Shown: positions 14,060 to 16,481 of the stretch, piece after piece
How the letters are laid out: the number at the start of each line of letters is the position of its first letter
Numbering within the stretch: the first letter of the stretch is position 1
Assembly: GCA_938009335.1 (NCBI GenBank)
Contig: CALLHT010000057.1
Span: 1-16,481, forward strand
Source: an uncultured Rhizobiaceae group bacterium
GTDB lineage: Bacteria; Pseudomonadota; Alphaproteobacteria; Rhizobiales; Rhizobiaceae
Reading direction: 5' to 3'
DNA length: 16,481 nucleotides
Notes under the pieces: model-generated
Told to the model about the DNA's origin: nothing
Seen by the model: only the letters and a program-made list of their open reading frames with translations
Databases searched by the model: none
Translations under genes and position numbers: made by a program

Positions 14060-14907
14060 GGTTTCGTCTGATCCGCGTTCTGGTCATCGATATGTTTAGC
14101 GTGAAGCGCTAGAATAGAAGCTGCAGTTTCCTCGATAGATTTTCTCGTTACATCAATCATAGGCCAGCCATGACGGGCGCAGAGTTTTCTGGCCGAGGCT
14201 AATTCATCCGCAATTGTAGCTCTATCCGCATAAGATTCGCTGTAGCTTGAGGCGTTTAATTCCAACAACCGGTTTTGTCGCACCTGCTGGATACGGTCCG
14301 TCGATGCAATCAATGCCACAATGAGGGGACGCTTTGCGTTCAGAATAATGTCGGGCACATCAACACCCGGTACGAGCGGGTAATTCGCAGTTTTTATGCC
14401 GCGATTAGCCAAATAGATCGAGGTAGGTGTCTTTGACGTCCGGCTAATGCCGATCAGAATGATATCTGCTTCTTCCGGATCATCGGGTAAGGCACCATCG
14501 TCATGCAACATTGTAAAATTAAGCGCATCAATGCGCTGGAAGTACTCTTTGTCCAAGGCATGCTGTGCGCCAACAATCCGCTGCGTTGGTTTGCCCAGGT
14601 AAGATTGGAAGATCTGGAAAATCGGTTCAAGCACTGAGACACATGGCGCACCAATTTGACGGCATGCTTCTTCCAGCGTGTCAGAAACTTCTGGATTCGA
14701 AATGGTATAAAGAACAATGCCGGGATCATCTTCTACCGATTCGAGAACCGATTCGACCTGTCGTTGATTTCTCACCAGAGGATAGACATGTTCAACCGGC
14801 TGATGATCTTTATATTGTGAGGTCACCGCCCTTGCGGCTGCGATCAGGGTTTCACCTGTGGAATCCGATATTAGATGCAGATGAAAAAAGCTGGAATTTT
14901 CGCTCAT
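14056..14907 (-). CDS. ppsR: Pyruvate phosphate dikinase (or PEP synthase) regulatory protein
   Basis: DUF299-family bifunctional kinase/pyrophosphorylase that inactivates pyruvate phosphate dikinase or PEP synthase by ADP-dependent Thr phosphorylation and reactivates it by phosphorolysis. The 283 residues start with the family FHLHLISDSTGET (8-20) and contain the P-loop-like GISRTSKTPTSIYLANRG (153-170), plus NYPLVPGV and a C-terminal ARKLCARHGWPMIDVTRKSIEETAASIL. Whether the target is PpdK or PpsA cannot be told here; PpdK is usual in this group. It is the first gene leftward from the origin region and heads the maf-aroE-coaE-dnaQ run. A weak promoter-like pair lies upstream on the reverse strand (TTGTTT 14965-14960, 16 bases, CTATCA 14943-14938). 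Confidence 0.93.
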   Translation of the reverse strand: MSENSSFFHLHLISDSTGETLIAAARAVTSQYKDHQPVEHVYPLVRNQRQVESVLESVEDDPGIVLYTISNPEVSDTLEEACRQIGAPCVSVLEPIFQIFQSYLGKPTQRIVGAQHALDKEYFQRIDALNFTMLHDDGALPDDPEEADIILIGISRTSKTPTSIYLANRGIKTANYPLVPGVDVPDIILNAKRPLIVALIASTDRIQQVRQNRLLELNASSYSESYADRATIADELASARKLCARHGWPMIDVTRKSIEETAASILALHAKHIDDQNADQTKP

Positions 14908-15029
14908 AGACTGTTCGCTGTGGTTTGCGTACCATTTTGATAGAGAGTTGAGCGCTTAAAAACAAGCGAATTAGAGAGCGGCCTTGTCATAGGTCCGAAT
15001 GGCTTCGCATTAACAACCTTGTGGATGCC

Positions 15030-15038
15030 TGTGAATAA
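15030..15038 (-). promoter_or_regulatory. DnaA box, perfect match
   Basis: TGTGAATAA, that is TTATTCACA on the reverse strand, fully matches TTATNCACA. A weaker TGTGGATGC with two mismatches lies 10 bases before it (15020-15028). Confidence 0.75.
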
Positions 15039-15138
15039 AATCGAGTGCTTTCAGATCTCGAGCGAATTGTCCCTGCTAGGGAAAAATTCGGACACAATCC
15101 AATTTGAATGGCGTAAATGATTCATAGCCTGTGAAGTT

Positions 15139-15147
15139 TGGGGATAA
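15139..15147 (-). promoter_or_regulatory. DnaA-like box, one mismatch
   Basis: TGGGGATAA (TTATCCCCA on the reverse strand) directly borders the AT-rich core. It is the inverted partner of the identical box at 15239-15247; ten bases (15139-15148 and 15238-15247) match perfectly. Confidence 0.5.
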
Positions 15148-15180
15148 AATTAATTATACAATTTCAATTGACATGTAATC
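15144..15180. other. AT-rich core, candidate DNA unwinding element
   Basis: Thirty-one of 37 bases are A or T, including ATAAAATTAATTATACAATTT. It lies between inverted DnaA-like boxes, as expected for the strand-opening part of an origin. The exact unwinding site is inference. Confidence 0.45.
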
Positions 15181-15238
15181 CTGACACTGCCTACAAAAGT
15201 CGAGCAACAAAAGAGCTGATTTAAAAGGATTTTTGGAT

Positions 15239-15247
15239 TTATCCCCA
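15239..15247 (+). promoter_or_regulatory. DnaA-like box, one mismatch
   Basis: TTATCCCCA on the plus strand, inverted relative to the box at 15139-15147 and 100 bases from it, so the two face each other across the AT-rich region. Confidence 0.5.
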
Positions 15248-15271
15248 TTGTTAACAGACGTGTTTAGAACT

Positions 15272-15280
15272 TAATTCACA
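15272..15280 (+). promoter_or_regulatory. DnaA-like box in an inverted repeat
   Basis: TAATTCACA differs from the consensus at one position. It overlaps the left arm of a perfect 8-base inverted repeat, TTCACACC (15275-15282) and GGTGTGAA (15296-15303), with a 13-base spacer. Confidence 0.5.
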
Positions 15281-15303
15281 CCAGCGAAAAACACGGGTGT
15301 GAA
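15275..15303. repeat. 8-base inverted repeat in the origin region
   Basis: TTCACACC at 15275-15282 and GGTGTGAA at 15296-15303 are exact reverse complements around a 13-base spacer, about two helical turns centre to centre. Each arm contains the TTCACA core of a DnaA box, suggesting a paired, oppositely oriented binding site. Confidence 0.65.
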
Positions 15304-15312
15304 GTTGAAGAA

Positions 15313-15341
15313 TTGGGAACTTTTCAGAATTCCCGCTATTC
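15313..15341 (+). promoter_or_regulatory. Candidate hemE promoter overlapping a DnaA-like box
   Basis: TTGGGA (15313-15318), exactly 17 bases, then CTATTC (15336-15341), close to the alphaproteobacterial TTGAC-N17-CTATAT pattern. The transcript would start about 60 bases before the hemE ATG. The -10 element is the first six bases of the DnaA-like box at 15336-15344. Confidence 0.4.
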
Positions 15342-15344
15342 ACA
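15336..15344 (+). promoter_or_regulatory. DnaA-like box over the hemE promoter
   Basis: CTATTCACA differs from TTATTCACA only at the first base. It coincides with the candidate hemE -10 element, so DnaA binding here could affect hemE transcription. Confidence 0.45.
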
Positions 15345-15407
15345 GCCATTAAACAAAATCATAAATTCAGAGAAACCTTTTCCTTTAGGCAGCTTGTGGA
15401 GAACGCA

Positions 15408-16424
15408 ATGCGAAAGCTTATGAAGGTATTGGATGGAGAAACATTCGATATCCCACCGATATGGTTGATGAGGCAAGCTGGTAGATATTTGCCAGAGTAT
15501 AGGGAAACGAGGAAACAAGCCGGCGGGTTTCTCGATCTTTGCTATAATCCTGATTTGGCGGTTGAGGTGACACTGCAGCCGATCAGGCGCTTTGGTTTTG
15601 ATGCATCTATTCTTTTTTCTGATATCCTCGTTATTCCACATGCGTTGGGCCGAAACCTGGATTTTCGGGAAGGGGAAGGACCTGTTCTGGATCCAATTAC
15701 GATTGAAGAGATTAATGCTTTGAACTCAGATGGGTTCCTGGACCATCTTTCACCTGTTTTCGAGACAGTAGGAAGACTTCGAGAGGAATTGCCGTCTGAG
15801 ACTACCTTAATCGGATTTTGTGGCGCGCCTTGGACAGTAGCAACCTATATGATCGCCGGACGCGGTACACCTGATCAGGCACCAGCACGGTTGTTTGCGC
15901 ATCAACACCCGGAAATTTTTCAAAACCTGATCAATATTCTCGTCGAAGCTTCAACTAAGTATTTGATTAAACAGTTAAAATCAGGCGCAGACTGCGTTCA
16001 GATTTTTGATAGTTGGGCCGGTATTTTGGGGGGAGATCAGTTTGAGCGTTGGTGTGTTGAGCCAATGGCGAAAATCGTTGAGAACGTACGATCTGAAATT
16101 CCTGATGCGAAGATTATTGGATTTCCTAAGGGTGCGGGTGCTCAAAACTTTGGGTATCGCGAGAAAACCGGGATTGATTGTTTGGGTCTCGATTGGTCTG
16201 TACCCCTTGATCAAGCCAAGAAACTGCAAGAGGAAGGCGCTATCCAGGGTTTACTCGATCCATTGCGTGTTATTGCAGGGGGTAAGGCACTTGATGAAGG
16301 TGTTGATCAGATTATGGAACATCTCACTGACGGGCCGCTCGTATTTAATCTGGGCCATGGAATTACCCCGCAGGCACCCATTGAACATGTTGAGCAATTG
16401 ATCTCACGCGTTAGAGGCGGATAA
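15408..16424 (+). CDS. hemE: HemE, uroporphyrinogen decarboxylase
   Basis: Cytosolic enzyme that removes the four acetate carboxyls of uroporphyrinogen III to give coproporphyrinogen III in haem synthesis. The 338 residues carry PPIWLMRQAGRYLPEYRETR (16-35), with the substrate-binding Arg pair, and ILFSDILVIPHALG with the catalytic Asp. FCGAPWTVATYMIAGRG, QIFDSWAGILGG and the C-terminal VFNLGHGITPQAPIEHV with its conserved His follow. ATG 15408 is chosen because GGAG lies six bases upstream; GTG 15396 would place that ribosome site inside the gene. It is the first gene rightward from the putative origin, reads away from it, and is followed by hemJ after three bases. Confidence 0.97.
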   Translation: MRKLMKVLDGETFDIPPIWLMRQAGRYLPEYRETRKQAGGFLDLCYNPDLAVEVTLQPIRRFGFDASILFSDILVIPHALGRNLDFREGEGPVLDPITIEEINALNSDGFLDHLSPVFETVGRLREELPSETTLIGFCGAPWTVATYMIAGRGTPDQAPARLFAHQHPEIFQNLINILVEASTKYLIKQLKSGADCVQIFDSWAGILGGDQFERWCVEPMAKIVENVRSEIPDAKIIGFPKGAGAQNFGYREKTGIDCLGLDWSVPLDQAKKLQEEGAIQGLLDPLRVIAGGKALDEGVDQIMEHLTDGPLVFNLGHGITPQAPIEHVEQLISRVRGG

Positions 16425-16427
16425 GCG

Positions 16428-16481
16428 ATGTATGAGTGGGTGAAAGCGCTACATATTCTTTCCGTCATCAGTTGGATGGCT
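16428..16481 (+). CDS. hemJ: HemJ, protoporphyrinogen IX oxidase (partial, 5' end only)
   Basis: Eighteen codons, MYEWVKALHILSVISWMA, run into the right edge. This is the typical start of HemJ, the membrane protoporphyrinogen oxidase of many alphaproteobacteria, with a conserved His (His9) in the first transmembrane helix and the V-I-S-W-M-A motif. The ATG is three bases after the hemE stop, so the two haem genes probably share a message. Confidence 0.85.
   Translation, partial: MYEWVKALHILSVISWMA

Larger units (their letters stand above)
14908..15407. other. Putative chromosomal replication origin (oriC)
   Basis: A 500-base stretch without a convincing gene, between divergent ppsR and hemE. 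It holds one perfect DnaA box (15030-15038), four one-mismatch boxes (15139-15147, 15239-15247, 15272-15280, 15336-15344), an AT-rich core (15144-15180, 31 of 37 A/T), a TGTGAAGTT motif repeated at 15130 and 15298, and inverted repeats. The Caulobacter crescentus origin lies beside hemE, and the Sinorhizobium meliloti one is reported near hemE too, so position and sequence agree. I saw only one GANTC methylation site (15119-15123) and no TTAA-N7-TTAA CtrA site. Confidence 0.8.

Overview
The window is chromosomal DNA from an alphaproteobacterium. Gene content and order point to the Hyphomicrobiales (Rhizobiales): hisB next to hslV, a DUF2628 gene ahead of hisH-hisA, a DUF1402 gene after hslU, a Tim44-like/mltA/Smr/XRE cluster, and ppsR-maf-aroE-coaE-dnaQ running away from hemE. 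The genus cannot be fixed from the sequence alone. Base composition looks moderate rather than GC-rich. I see no transposase, phage gene, tRNA, rRNA or CRISPR array.

Layout from left to right. (1) 1-1941, minus strand: a histidine cluster DUF2628-hisH-hisA, with hisA cut by the left edge. Between hisH and hisA lies an extra copy of the first 14 hisA codons, almost every one changed synonymously, inside a 36-codon dead-end reading frame. (2) 2041-2487, plus strand: a YkgJ-type cysteine-cluster protein whose stop overlaps that of hisB (minus, 2484-3071). (3) 3227-7244, plus strand: the HslVU protease operon with an unrecognised multi-pass membrane protein between hslV and hslU, followed by a secreted DUF1402 protein with lytic-transglycosylase-like motifs. 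(4) 7246-9962, minus strand: a packed operon, timA (Tim44-like)-mltA-smr-xre. (5) 10109-11226, plus strand: fxsA and secB, ending in a strong intrinsic terminator whose loop holds the dnaQ stop codon. (6) 11262-14907, minus strand: ppsR-maf-aroE-coaE-dnaQ, mostly with overlapping start and stop codons. (7) 14908-15407: a 500-base gene-free, AT-rich stretch with one perfect DnaA box, several near-matches and inverted repeats, the likely chromosomal replication origin. (8) 15408 onward, plus strand: hemE and the start of hemJ.

How the genes fit together. Most of this is housekeeping: histidine synthesis (hisA, hisH, hisB), haem synthesis (hemE, hemJ), shikimate (aroE), CoA (coaE), replication fidelity (dnaQ), protein quality control and export (hslVU, secB) and cell-wall turnover (mltA, perhaps the DUF1402 protein). 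ppsR-dnaQ to the left and hemE-hemJ to the right both point away from the putative origin, as expected for genes co-oriented with diverging forks.

I found no clearly new multi-gene system. The observations most worth a second look are the hisA 5' remnant, the architecture of the putative origin, and the membrane protein inside the hslVU operon.
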